Source: Candidatus Pantoea formicae
Lineage (GTDB): Bacteria > Pseudomonadota > Gammaproteobacteria > Enterobacterales > Enterobacteriaceae
Length of the DNA stretch: 64,000 nt
Assembly: GCF_011752625.1 (NCBI RefSeq)
Contig: NZ_VWXD01000001.1
Span: forward strand, 62,001 to 126,000
Direction of reading: 5' to 3'
In this document: piece after piece, positions 46,118 to 54,666 of the stretch
Position numbering within the stretch: the first letter of the stretch is position 1
Layout: each line of letters opens with the position of its first letter
The notes under the pieces: model-generated
What the model saw: only the letters and a program-made list of their open reading frames with translations
The model's database searches: none
What the model was told of the DNA's origin: nothing
Translations under genes and position numbers: made by a program

Positions 46118-47680
46118 CTATTTGCTCATCTCGGAAATATTAAAGATCTGTTCGAGCATCGGGTTAAAGACGTAACCCTTCACCGCTTTATTCATGCCAA
46201 CCTGGTAGTTCTTCTGGAATAAATAGACGTACGCGGCGTCATCGATGACCACTTTCTGCGCCTGCTGATAGTATTTCGTGCGCTCCGCTTGATCCGGCGT
46301 AGAAACAGCCTGCTTCAGCAAGCTATCCACTTGCGGATTGGCATAGAACGAGCGGTTACCCGGCAGTCCTTTTTTGTCGGACTCAAACCAATAGTTCATG
46401 AACATGTAGGGGTCGGCAAAGTCCGGGCTCCAGTTGCCGATAGCGATGTCGTAATCCCCTTTACCAATGCGTTCACGCATGGTGGCGTTCGCCAGCTTCT
46501 CCAGTTTTACATTGATGCCCAGCGTCTGAAGATTGGCCTGCATGGATAAGGCAATTGGCTCCCAGTTAGGGTCATTGTCCGAGTAGAGGAATGACAGGGT
46601 TTTCGGCTTATCCGCGACTTTATCGAAAGCTTCTTTCGCTTTGGACAGATCTAAGCTGTATTGCATCGCACCTGCGTCATAACCCCACATGCCTTCAGGG
46701 ATTGGCCCACGCATTTGCTTGCCGTTTCCACCCAGAATGCCGGAAACCATGCCTTTGTAATCCGTGGCCCAAGACACCGCACGGCGCAGGTCAGGCTGAT
46801 TGAGCGGGGGCTTACTGTTGTTCAGATAGAGGTAGGTCACGCGTAACGCGGGATAGTCGTAAACCGCGACGTCTCCCTGCTTCTTCAACGCGGCAAACTG
46901 GTCCACTGGCAGCGAGTCCGCAATATCCACATCGCCCTTCTCTAGCTGTAGGCGGCGCGCAGAACTTTCGCTGATGATTTTGACGGAAACGCGCTTAAAC
47001 GCGGGTTTGCTCCCGGCAAAATGGGGGTTCGGCACCAGCACCAGTTGCTGGCCCTTCTGCCAACGTTGCAGCATGTAAGCCCCTGAGCCCGCAGTGTGCT
47101 CGGCCAGATAGGCGCGTGCATCATCGGAAGCATGGGCTTTCAACACGGCGGGATTGATGATTGAGGCACCATCATTCGCCAGCGTATAAAGGAAAGGAGC
47201 AAACGGCGCATCGAGCGTGAAGCGCACGGTTTGCGGGTCCACGGCGTCAATTTTCAAACCGGCTGGGAACGCTTCTGACGGCCCCTGCTTAATGCGCATC
47301 AAGCGTTCAAACGAGAGTTTTACTGCGTCTGCGGTGACCGGTGAACCGTCATCAAACGAGGCTCCTTTGCGCAGTTTGAAGGTCCACACTTTGCCTCCGT
47401 CCTCGCTCTGCCAACTGTCGGCCAGATCACCTTCAACATCGGTGGCGCCTTTGCCGTTTTCGGTTTTGTACTTCACCAGGCGTTGGTAAGCCGGATAGGT
47501 CACTGTCCAGTCGTTGTTATCAATGGTCACCGCCGGATCCAGCGTTTGCGGGTCGGCGGCTTTGCCAATCACCAGCATGTCTTTCGGTACGGCTGACCAT
47601 GCGGGTGCACTCAGGGTTGTCACTGCTGCTGCAATCAAAAGAGAGAAAAAGCCCTTTGAGGCGGTGAACTTCATTTTCAT
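46118..47680 (-). CDS. ddpA: Periplasmic D-Ala-D-Ala/dipeptide-binding protein (DdpA-like)
   Basis: Solute-binding protein of cluster C (SBP_bac_5), 520 residues, near the E. coli DdpA length. Sec signal peptide MKMKFTASKGFFSLLIAAAVTTLSAPAWSA. The mature part has DMLVIGKAADPQTLDPAVTIDNNDW and the family segment WTFKLRKGASFDDGSPVTADAVKLSFERL. It delivers dipeptides to DdpBCDF. The start overlaps the ddpX stop by 4 bp (ATGA), so the periplasmic binding protein and cytoplasmic dipeptidase are translationally linked. Confidence 0.92.
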   Translation of the reverse strand: MKMKFTASKGFFSLLIAAAVTTLSAPAWSAVPKDMLVIGKAADPQTLDPAVTIDNNDWTVTYPAYQRLVKYKTENGKGATDVEGDLADSWQSEDGGKVWTFKLRKGASFDDGSPVTADAVKLSFERLMRIKQGPSEAFPAGLKIDAVDPQTVRFTLDAPFAPFLYTLANDGASIINPAVLKAHASDDARAYLAEHTAGSGAYMLQRWQKGQQLVLVPNPHFAGSKPAFKRVSVKIISESSARRLQLEKGDVDIADSLPVDQFAALKKQGDVAVYDYPALRVTYLYLNNSKPPLNQPDLRRAVSWATDYKGMVSGILGGNGKQMRGPIPEGMWGYDAGAMQYSLDLSKAKEAFDKVADKPKTLSFLYSDNDPNWEPIALSMQANLQTLGINVKLEKLANATMRERIGKGDYDIAIGNWSPDFADPYMFMNYWFESDKKGLPGNRSFYANPQVDSLLKQAVSTPDQAERTKYYQQAQKVVIDDAAYVYLFQKNYQVGMNKAVKGYVFNPMLEQIFNISEMSK

Positions 47681-48261
47681 GGTAATACTCCGTCAGTCTT
47701 TGCTGGGGAAATACAAGTGAAAACATCGTCAATAAGCGGATAAGCCGCCGCTCCCGGCAATTCAAAATGCCACCACTCCGTCGCGATCCCGCAGAAACCG
47801 CCACCGAACATCACGGCATTGAGTAGCAGTCGATTACGCTGAAAAGTGGCTTCAAGTGAGGGATGGTAGGGATGAGACAGTTCGTTCATCTCATCAAAGC
47901 CGGTTCCCATATCCAGCACGTTGCCGTCGCTGTCGATCAGTGTGACGTCAATCGCGGTCCCACGGCTGTGATTGGAGCCTTGGGAAAGCGGAACGACGTA
48001 ATCCTGATTGGGACAGGCAAGCCACAGCAGCGCCTGGGCCTGCTGTGGTCGATAGGCATCCAGCACCAGCAGCGTGAAACCTGCCACCCGCGCAATTTCA
48101 ATGCTCTTCTCCAGCGCTTTAGCGGCATCTTCGTGAAGCAGACAGCGCGCCACGCTGTAAATGGGCTGACCGGTAATGTTGTCAGCGGTGGCATATTTCA
48201 TATCGATGCGGAGCTGAGGAAATTTCTCAGCGACGTCGATAAGAGGCGTTTCCTGAATCAT
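47677..48261 (-). CDS. ddpX: D-alanyl-D-alanine dipeptidase (DdpX/VanX family)
   Basis: Zinc-dependent dipeptidase cleaving D-Ala-D-Ala, 194 residues (E. coli DdpX 193). Zinc-binding motif SNHSRGTAIDVTLID (S-x-H-x3-G-x-A-x-D) and catalytic EWWHFEL (Glu and third His ligand) are intact. No signal peptide, so the imported dipeptide is split in the cytoplasm and its D-Ala used as carbon/nitrogen source. First structural gene after the RpiR regulator gene, 18 bp away, so they may share a transcript. Confidence 0.95.
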   Translation of the reverse strand: MIQETPLIDVAEKFPQLRIDMKYATADNITGQPIYSVARCLLHEDAAKALEKSIEIARVAGFTLLVLDAYRPQQAQALLWLACPNQDYVVPLSQGSNHSRGTAIDVTLIDSDGNVLDMGTGFDEMNELSHPYHPSLEATFQRNRLLLNAVMFGGGFCGIATEWWHFELPGAAAYPLIDDVFTCISPAKTDGVLP

Positions 48262-48279
48262 GTCTTAATCCCTATTCGA

Positions 48280-49146
48280 TTAGCGTTCAAACTGGCCGAA
48301 TTCCTGCTGTAATGCGCGGTTCTGCGCAAGACGAGCCGACAGCTGCGGTCCAAGCCGTTCAACCACGGCAGAGAGCAACAAGTTAAACAGGCAACTCACC
48401 GGTGCGAGTGAGTCCCAAAAATTCCCGGTATCGGTTTTGACCTGGAGCAAATCCAACGCGTAGTCTCGCGCCCACGGACACCAGATATCGGTCACTAACG
48501 CCATGGGAAGCTGACGTTCGCTCGCCACTCGACAAAATTGGCGTGCCGCCGTGGAGTAGGCGCGCGTGTCCGTTAGCACCACATAAGGCTTTTCATATTC
48601 AGAGTTGAGCGATTCCAACCAACTGCCCGAACTCCCATCGGCATAGGTCACACGCGGGCGCAAATATTCGAGATGGCTGAAGAAGGTATGTGCAATACCG
48701 CGTGTCGATTGAATGCCCAGGATGATCACTGCATCTGCTTCGGCAATCTGCTGGCTGACCTGAGCAAAGGCGTCAGTTTGCGCCAGTTGATAGACATAGC
48801 GGATCGCGTCCAGCTCCATCTGCAATGACTGATTTGCCCGGTCTGGTAGCGACTGTTGTTGCGACCACGAATCCAGGCGGTCAATCACGCCCCAGTGCTT
48901 GTAAGGCGTATTGGGTAACTCACGCAGAATATTTTTGACGTCCTCAAGATTGCGAAAACCCAGCTTGCGCAAATAGCGCCCAACCGTGATCCCGCTGGTT
49001 CCGGTGGCCTGCGCGATGCTGTCTGCGGTTTCAAAAGGGATCTGTTCCCGATTGCTCAACAACCAGGAACTCACCCGCTTTTCGCTGGGCGTCTGATGGC
49101 TGTAAGCCGCTTCGATCGTTTTAAAAAAATCGGTTTTCGCGTTCAT
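48280..49146 (-). CDS. RpiR-family transcriptional regulator of the ddp-like operon
   Basis: Regulator of 288 residues. N-terminal HTH_6 domain (about 1-80; SIAQATGTSGITVGRYLRKLGF) and C-terminal SIS domain (about 125-260; VIILGIQSTRGIAHTFFSHL and VVLTDTRAYSTAARQF). RpiR proteins usually sense phosphosugars or amino-sugar derivatives, which fits a peptidoglycan-derived signal. It precedes ddpX by 18 bp on the same strand. The E. coli ddp operon is known for control by nitrogen and stationary-phase signals and has no RpiR partner, so regulation here differs. Confidence 0.9.
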   Translation of the reverse strand: MNAKTDFFKTIEAAYSHQTPSEKRVSSWLLSNREQIPFETADSIAQATGTSGITVGRYLRKLGFRNLEDVKNILRELPNTPYKHWGVIDRLDSWSQQQSLPDRANQSLQMELDAIRYVYQLAQTDAFAQVSQQIAEADAVIILGIQSTRGIAHTFFSHLEYLRPRVTYADGSSGSWLESLNSEYEKPYVVLTDTRAYSTAARQFCRVASERQLPMALVTDIWCPWARDYALDLLQVKTDTGNFWDSLAPVSCLFNLLLSAVVERLGPQLSARLAQNRALQQEFGQFER

Positions 49147-49427
49147 AGTGGATTCGATGTTATTTGGTTGTCATTGCACTGAGTTTTGACACACAACTAA
49201 CAAAGCAGGATGTGTGCCATGTTTGAACATTTCTAAAATTCAAAAAATATTCAGTTAGATAGCTAAAATGCAGGGCGAAAAGATGAGATGCCTGAAGACG
49301 CTGAAGTGCAATATGTGTGCAACACTAATGACATCCGCATTACATCAGTGCAACGACAAGTTGTACGATTTTTGACACAGATCGGGATTTCTCAGCAGGA
49401 GGGAGGCGTGTAAGGAGACCGAGGTGA

Positions 49428-49552
49428 ATGGCATCGACACGTTTTGATGATATGTCGATAAAATCGGATTTTTTAAACATATGGCCGTGACATGTTTATG
49501 GCATCGACACGTTTTGGCGATGTGTCGATAAAATCGAATTTTTTAAACATAT
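49428..49552. repeat. Two tandem copies of a 55-bp palindrome-bearing element
   Basis: Copies at 49428-49482 and 49498-49552 (70-bp period) match at 51 of 55 positions. Both begin ATGGCATCGACACG and end TTTTTTAAACATAT. Each holds an inverted repeat ATCGACA...TGTCGAT (arms 7-8 bp, spacer about 11-13), followed by AAAATCG. The loop bases vary while the arms are kept, as expected if the hairpin or operator is what is selected. They lie between the rpiR promoter and the 3' end of the DMT gene. Confidence 0.85.
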
Positions 49553-49577
49553 CAACCAATGCGCTTTAGCGCTTTCG

Positions 49578-50453
49578 TCACACCATGACTCGCTTCCTGA
49601 TAGCCGCACCTCTTACCACCGCTAACAGGATACCGCCGACGATGAGCAAGGTACCCAGCACTTTGCTGTGATCTAATGTCTCATGCAGGATTGCCACGCC
49701 CATTAGCAATGCCAGTGCAGGGCTGAGCAGTGACCACGGCAAAATTTGGCTGGCGGGATAACGTTTGAGCAGACCGTACCACAATGAATAGGCGAAAATT
49801 GACGAGCCCAATGCGCTATAAATTACCCCCAGCCAACCGCGCCAACCCGCTGACATTAGCAATGCCAACTGATGCTGTTCCGTCAGTAGAGAACTCACGC
49901 CCACCAGAGGAATGGCAAACAGGGATAACCAACCGGTCATCGCCAACGGTGCGATCGGCGGCAAACGCTTGATCAATACGGTACTACACGCCCACCCGCA
50001 GGCGCTGATCAGTAACCACACCATCCCTTGCCAGTGTTTCAGCGCCGGGCTACCCGCCAGGATGATCACACCGGCAAACGCCACTGCGACACCGGCAATT
50101 TGCCGATAGCTCAGCCGTTCTTTTAACCACACCGATGCCAGCAGCATCGCTATTGGCGTCCCCATTTGGATGAACACCGCAGTCGTTCCGGCATCAGCGG
50201 TCTGCATACCAATCACCATCAAACCAAAATGCACAAAACCAAAGGTGAAGGCTAACAGCACCATACCGGGCAGCTGACGCCACGTAAGGCGATGAAACGG
50301 CAGCAAAAGCGCCGCCACCAACACGAATCGCAGTGTCAGCATAAACAGCGGCGGCAATTCCATCAGGCCAAACTTCATGGCGATAACATTAAAAGCCCAG
50401 CCGTTGACCACCAGCAGCAGGATTAGGACATCGCGGAACGTGACCGCTTTCAC
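49578..50453 (-). CDS. EamA/DMT-family transporter
   Basis: Inner-membrane transporter of 291 residues with ten predicted helices in two EamA repeats. The first starts VLILLLVVNGWAFNVIAMKFGL and the second GMVWLLISACGWACSTVLIKRL. Such proteins commonly export amino acids or metabolites. It starts with GTG at 50453, overlapping the amidase stop by 4 bp (GTGA), so it belongs to the same operon. It may export a product of the amidase pathway or excess amino acid. Confidence 0.88.
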   Translation of the reverse strand: MKAVTFRDVLILLLVVNGWAFNVIAMKFGLMELPPLFMLTLRFVLVAALLLPFHRLTWRQLPGMVLLAFTFGFVHFGLMVIGMQTADAGTTAVFIQMGTPIAMLLASVWLKERLSYRQIAGVAVAFAGVIILAGSPALKHWQGMVWLLISACGWACSTVLIKRLPPIAPLAMTGWLSLFAIPLVGVSSLLTEQHQLALLMSAGWRGWLGVIYSALGSSIFAYSLWYGLLKRYPASQILPWSLLSPALALLMGVAILHETLDHSKVLGTLLIVGGILLAVVRGAAIRKRVMV

Positions 50454-51820
50454 GCGCGCAGCCGGGTTGGGGTTTGTAAGTGATAATCGTGTTCACGCTG
50501 GAAACAACGAGCAAACGCCAGCAACTGACGCTCTGCGCCATCACGTCCCAACAGCTGCATCCCTATCGGCATACCATCGCGATCAAAACCTGCTGGATAG
50601 CTGATGGCCGGCAGCGCCGACAAACTGGCCAGCGCGTTATAGCGCATGTTGCCAGTCAACACACTCTCCTCGCGATCTCCCATTTGAATCGCTTCCAGCC
50701 CTTTGTGTGGCGCAGTGAACGGCAGCGTAGGCACCAGAATTACATCCACTTGGCTGAGATGTTGCAGCAGTTGCATACGAAGACCGGTGCGAAAACGCTG
50801 TACCTGCAAATATTCCACCGCCGTGACCGCCAGCCCGGCTTGCAGCAGTTTTCGCACATCAGCCCCATATTCCTGCGGGCGTTCCGCCAGCCAAGCTGCG
50901 TGCAGTGAAGCAGGCTCGGCCAGATTAATCAGCACCAACGCATTCACCGCCTGATCAAGCCCGGTGAGGTTCAGCGTGTGACATCGCGCGCCCGCTGCGC
51001 TAAACCACTGCACCATGTGATCATAGGCGGCAGCAACATCCGGCTGAACCTGCTGCTGCACATCAGGAAGCAAGCCAATGCGCAATCCGGCCAATTCTGG
51101 CAGCGCAGTGAGGGGTTGTGTCTTGCCCTCTAACACGTTGAACAACACTTCACACTCTTCAGCGTAACGCGCCAAGGGGCCAACGGTATCCAGACTGGTC
51201 GCCAGCGGGAAAATGCCTTCGGTGGAGAGTCGCCCCACGCCAGGACGTAAACCGGTGATGCCATTCATCGAAGCTGGCAGACGAATCGAGCCACCGGTAT
51301 CGGTGCCGAGTGTCGCCAGCGCACTGCGAACCGAAGCGGCAACACCCGATCCTCCACTGGACCCGGCAGGAATACGCGAGTCATCCCAAGGATTGCTGCT
51401 GGCACCGTAATGCGGGTTGTTCGTCGTTCCACCCCATGCAAATTCATGCATATTGGTACTACCGATAATCAACGCCCCTGCCTGCTTAAGCCGCTGCACT
51501 ACTAAAGCATCGCGCTGCGCGATATTACCGCTCAGGATTTGGCTGCCCGCGTGCATCTCCTCACCCGCCAGATCGATATTGGCTTTAATGGCAATAGGCA
51601 TGCCGTGCAGAGGGCCGAGATCGTACCCCTGTTCCAGCAATCGCTGGCTGGCTTTCGCTGTTTGACGTACTTGGGAGACATAGACTTCATTAAACGCGTT
51701 GAGGTCGCGCGTGGTTTCTTCTCGGGCCAGGCAGGCTTCCACCAGCTCGGGCACACTGGTCTGGCGTGTGCGCAACTGCTGCGCCAACGTCAGCATTGAG
51801 GCATCTATTAATTCACTCAT
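50450..51820 (-). CDS. AtzE-like amidase (amidase-signature family)
   Basis: Amidase-signature hydrolase of 456 residues. Catalytic Lys in GMPIAIKANIDLAG, then the Gly/Ser-rich signature IPAGSSGGSGVAASV (cis-Ser) and nucleophile Ser in TLGTDTGGSIRLPASMNGITG. It belongs with AtzE/GatA-type enzymes because a small AtzG-like gene precedes it and overlaps by 8 bp. ATG 51820 (MSELIDAS) is preferred; 14 extra upstream residues would be read from that small gene. In the AtzE-AtzG pair the complex hydrolyses 1-carboxybiuret; here the substrate is likely another amide or ureide imported by the adjacent ABC transporter. Confidence 0.88.
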   Translation of the reverse strand: MSELIDASMLTLAQQLRTRQTSVPELVEACLAREETTRDLNAFNEVYVSQVRQTAKASQRLLEQGYDLGPLHGMPIAIKANIDLAGEEMHAGSQILSGNIAQRDALVVQRLKQAGALIIGSTNMHEFAWGGTTNNPHYGASSNPWDDSRIPAGSSGGSGVAASVRSALATLGTDTGGSIRLPASMNGITGLRPGVGRLSTEGIFPLATSLDTVGPLARYAEECEVLFNVLEGKTQPLTALPELAGLRIGLLPDVQQQVQPDVAAAYDHMVQWFSAAGARCHTLNLTGLDQAVNALVLINLAEPASLHAAWLAERPQEYGADVRKLLQAGLAVTAVEYLQVQRFRTGLRMQLLQHLSQVDVILVPTLPFTAPHKGLEAIQMGDREESVLTGNMRYNALASLSALPAISYPAGFDRDGMPIGMQLLGRDGAERQLLAFARCFQREHDYHLQTPTRLRA

Positions 51821-52019
51821 GCGGTAACTCCAGTGGTGGCTGCAAAGCTGAAACCCACGCATTCGCCGGCAGCAGTGACGGTGCGAAATGCTCTACGGCA
51901 AAAGCGCTGACGCCCGCCGCACGCGCGTCACAATCTGTGAGAAGGTGTTCAAGTTCAGTGGCGTCGGCCGCACAGTGGCGCTGAATTAGCGCCAGACGAA
52001 GGGCAATAGGATCGCTCAT
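51813..52019 (-). CDS. AtzG-like small subunit (DUF4089)
   Basis: Short protein of 68 residues. It matches the DUF4089/AtzG layout: two helices (IALRLALIQRHCAADATELEHLL) and an AFAVEHFAPSLLPANAWV-like segment that packs on the partner amidase, like GatC on GatA. It overlaps the binding-protein stop by one base and the amidase start by 8 bp, so stoichiometric production with the amidase is expected. Confidence 0.8.
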   Translation of the reverse strand: MSDPIALRLALIQRHCAADATELEHLLTDCDARAAGVSAFAVEHFAPSLLPANAWVSALQPPLELPHE

Positions 52020-53026
52020 TATTTATCACCCATCGCATCTACCACTTCTTTGGCTTTGGTCGCCAGCGTGGTGTTCACGTTGTTCTGATACGAGGTTGCT
52101 TCCGACGGATAGGCTTTGATGTTTTTGGCGTAGAGCGCAATGTTCATGTTGTTATCCCACGCTTTTTGCGACACCAACACATTCTCCGGATACCCTTTCG
52201 CATCGATCTCACGCTGAACGGCCTTCTTTACCACCGCCTCTGGCAATGCTGGGAAGTATTTTCTTGCGATGGTGACCGACTCCTCAGGATGCTTGTAAAT
52301 AAAGCGTGAAGCTTGCTCAAATGCAGTGACCACGGCCTGCGCCGCCTGAGGATTTTTATCGATGTATTGCTGTGTGGTGGTCAAGCTGGAGAAGGCAAAC
52401 GGATACCAGGATTGTGCCGCCGAGAACGAATAGACCACGTGCAGGCCATTTTGCTGTTCCGCCATGGTCACCTGTGGTTCTGCGGCCAATGCATAATCGG
52501 CACGACCTGCTGCCACAGCCGGGATCTCATTGCCAATTGCCACGTGGACCAATTTCACATCTTTGAGGTTGTTCTGTTTAATCAGATAACTCATAAATGC
52601 CCAAGTAGTGTCCGGTTGTGGACTGGTGACCACACGCTTGCCCGCTAGCAGGGACAGATTGTCCTGCAATGAAGCCGCTTCTTTACCAAAAACAAAGATG
52701 GTTGGCGCGTTTTGCACACCCGCCACCACCACACCTTTACCGCCGTTTTCACGAGTTTTTGGGACAAATACTGGGTCCTGGATGGAGAAATCCGCTGAAC
52801 CGCCAATCACGGCAGCCCATGACTGTGCTCCACCACCGCCGGTACTGATTTTGACGTCAACGCCCTGCTGTTTGAAAAAGCCCTGCTCCTGCGCCACGTA
52901 CAGCGGGAGATAGAGCAGCGACTGAAATGCTTGGTTGATACGCACTGGCGTGTCAGCCGCCTGTGCACTCACCAGAGAAGCCAAAGAAATTGCGGCAGAG
53001 ATCGTAGCTACACGGAATTTTTTCAT
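52019..53026 (-). CDS. ABC transporter substrate-binding protein (SsuA/NMT1-like)
   Basis: Periplasmic binding protein of 335 residues in the NMT1/THI5-like group that includes SsuA and TauA. Sec signal peptide MKKFRVATISAAISLASLVSAQA, then FQSLLYLPLYVAQEQGFFKQQGVDVKIS, the hallmark start of this group, and GGSADFSIQDPVFV for ligand contact. Homologues bind sulfonates, pyrimidines, cyanate-type or ureide compounds. Neighbouring amidase and nitrilase genes point to a nitrogen-rich amide ligand. Confidence 0.9.
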   Translation of the reverse strand: MKKFRVATISAAISLASLVSAQAADTPVRINQAFQSLLYLPLYVAQEQGFFKQQGVDVKISTGGGGAQSWAAVIGGSADFSIQDPVFVPKTRENGGKGVVVAGVQNAPTIFVFGKEAASLQDNLSLLAGKRVVTSPQPDTTWAFMSYLIKQNNLKDVKLVHVAIGNEIPAVAAGRADYALAAEPQVTMAEQQNGLHVVYSFSAAQSWYPFAFSSLTTTQQYIDKNPQAAQAVVTAFEQASRFIYKHPEESVTIARKYFPALPEAVVKKAVQREIDAKGYPENVLVSQKAWDNNMNIALYAKNIKAYPSEATSYQNNVNTTLATKAKEVVDAMGDK

Positions 53027-53028
53027 GA

Positions 53029-53871
53029 TTATTTCCTGTCCCAGGAGAGAATGAGGCGTTCAAGAAAAGCCACCAGCGCGTTAAAACACAGCATCATCAG
53101 CATGACCAGCACGATGCCAGCCAGCACAATGTTCATACCAAAGTTGGAACTGCCAAGCAGGATCATGTGGCCCACGCCGTTATCTGAAGAGATGTATTCA
53201 CCGACGATGGCGCCCACCAGCGCGAAGCCAACGTTAAGCCGTAAGCCTGACAGCACCCACAACATCGCGGATGGCACCACCAGCTTGAAGAAAATGGTGC
53301 CGCGTCCGGCGTTGAAGGATCGCAATAGGTTGATGAGATCAGGATCGGTGCGCATCGCGCCTTTATAAGAGGTGGTCAGTGACACCACCACGCAGGAAAA
53401 CGCCACAATCACCACTTTGGAAAGCATCTCCGTGCCGAACCAGATGATGGTCATCGGCGCAATCGCCAGCACCGGGATTGAGCCAATCGCGGCGATAAAC
53501 GGCGCGGCAAGGTCAGAGATAAAGCGCGAGTACCACAACAGCAACCCCAGAATAGAGCCGCCAATCGCGCCCACGGCAAACCCCACCAGGGTTTCAACCG
53601 CGGTGACGCGCACATCGGTCACCATTTCACCAGACTGGAAGCGCTGGACCAGCACCTCCCACACCTGCGAGGGGCTGGAGAACAGGAAGGCGTTGATGTT
53701 GCCACTGCGCACACCGAGTTCCCATCCTCCCAACAGCAGCACCACAATCGCCACCTGTAAGAACAGCAGCGTGTAGCGGCGTGCGTTAGTTGAGCGGAAA
53801 AAGGTTTCTCGCGAACTGCGATTTGCCGTCGCCGCAACCGTGGGGCGTGTAGACACTGAGTTAATTGTCAT
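53029..53871 (-). CDS. ABC transporter permease (SsuC/TauC-like)
   Basis: Inner-membrane permease of 280 residues, six helices, BPD_transp_1 family of nitrate/sulfonate/thiamine-precursor type. N-terminal cytoplasmic segment of about 30 residues, then LLFLQVAIVVLLLGGWELGV. The EAA loop reads LLRSFNAGRGTIFFKLVVPSAMLWVLSGLRL. It lies 3 bp upstream of the binding-protein gene and 13 bp after the ATPase gene. Confidence 0.91.
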   Translation of the reverse strand: MTINSVSTRPTVAATANRSSRETFFRSTNARRYTLLFLQVAIVVLLLGGWELGVRSGNINAFLFSSPSQVWEVLVQRFQSGEMVTDVRVTAVETLVGFAVGAIGGSILGLLLWYSRFISDLAAPFIAAIGSIPVLAIAPMTIIWFGTEMLSKVVIVAFSCVVVSLTTSYKGAMRTDPDLINLLRSFNAGRGTIFFKLVVPSAMLWVLSGLRLNVGFALVGAIVGEYISSDNGVGHMILLGSSNFGMNIVLAGIVLVMLMMLCFNALVAFLERLILSWDRK

Positions 53872-53883
53872 GTCGTCCTCTCG

Positions 53884-54666
53884 TTAGTTAACCGGCTCAG
53901 GCTGAATGCCGATGCTGCGCCAGATATGTTCGTAATACTCATTAAAACGCGGTGACAGACGGCGTTCGGGAATCGACAGGCTCTCCGTGCCAAGATCGAC
54001 CTCAATCTCCTGCACAATTTCACCGGGACGCGCCTTCATCACATAGACGCGATCCGACAGCGTGACCGCCTCTTCGATATCATGCGTAATGAAGATCACC
54101 GTCTTGTGCTGCTCTTTCACCACACTCAGCAGCTCACTTTCCAGCGAGATTTTGAGCGGGTAGTCCAGCGCCTTATAAGCCTCATCCATTAGGATGATTT
54201 CCGGGTTGGTGACCATGGTGCGCATCAATGCCACACGCTGTTTCATGCCGCCGGAAAGCTGCGACGGATACTTCTGCTCGTAACCGGTCATTTTGTAGAG
54301 TTCGAACAGTTCACGCGCTTTGGCTCGCGCCTGTGCTTTGGGCATGCCGCGCACTTCCAGACCGAGGATCACGTTGTCGATCACCGTTCGCCACGGGAAC
54401 AGCAGATCTTTTTGCAGCACGTAGCCGAGCTCCGGTGACGGCGTGCCGGTGGTTTCGCGATTCTTTAGCAGAATGCTGCCGCTGTCGGGCATCAGCAGCC
54501 CGGTGATGATGTTGAACAGCGTCGATTTACCGCAGCCGCTGGGCCCGACAAAAGAGACGAATTCATTGCGATTGGCATGGAAGTTGAGGTTGCGCAGCAC
54601 CGTCACCTCACCCTCCGGCGTGGGATAGCTTTTGTGGATGCCAGCGGCTTCCAAAACTTTACTCAT
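53884..54666 (-). CDS. ABC transporter ATP-binding protein (SsuB/TauB-like)
   Basis: ATPase of 260 residues powering the importer. Walker A GPSGCGKST (about 41-49), Q-loop YVLQKDLLFPW, signature LSGGMKQRVALMRTM, Walker B ILMDEAYKALDY and H-loop FITHDIEEAV. Oddity: the D-loop region reads DEAYKALD rather than the common DEPFGALD. Its start overlaps the nitrilase stop by 8 bp. Confidence 0.92.
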   Translation of the reverse strand: MSKVLEAAGIHKSYPTPEGEVTVLRNLNFHANRNEFVSFVGPSGCGKSTLFNIITGLLMPDSGSILLKNRETTGTPSPELGYVLQKDLLFPWRTVIDNVILGLEVRGMPKAQARAKARELFELYKMTGYEQKYPSQLSGGMKQRVALMRTMVTNPEIILMDEAYKALDYPLKISLESELLSVVKEQHKTVIFITHDIEEAVTLSDRVYVMKARPGEIVQEIEVDLGTESLSIPERRLSPRFNEYYEHIWRSIGIQPEPVN

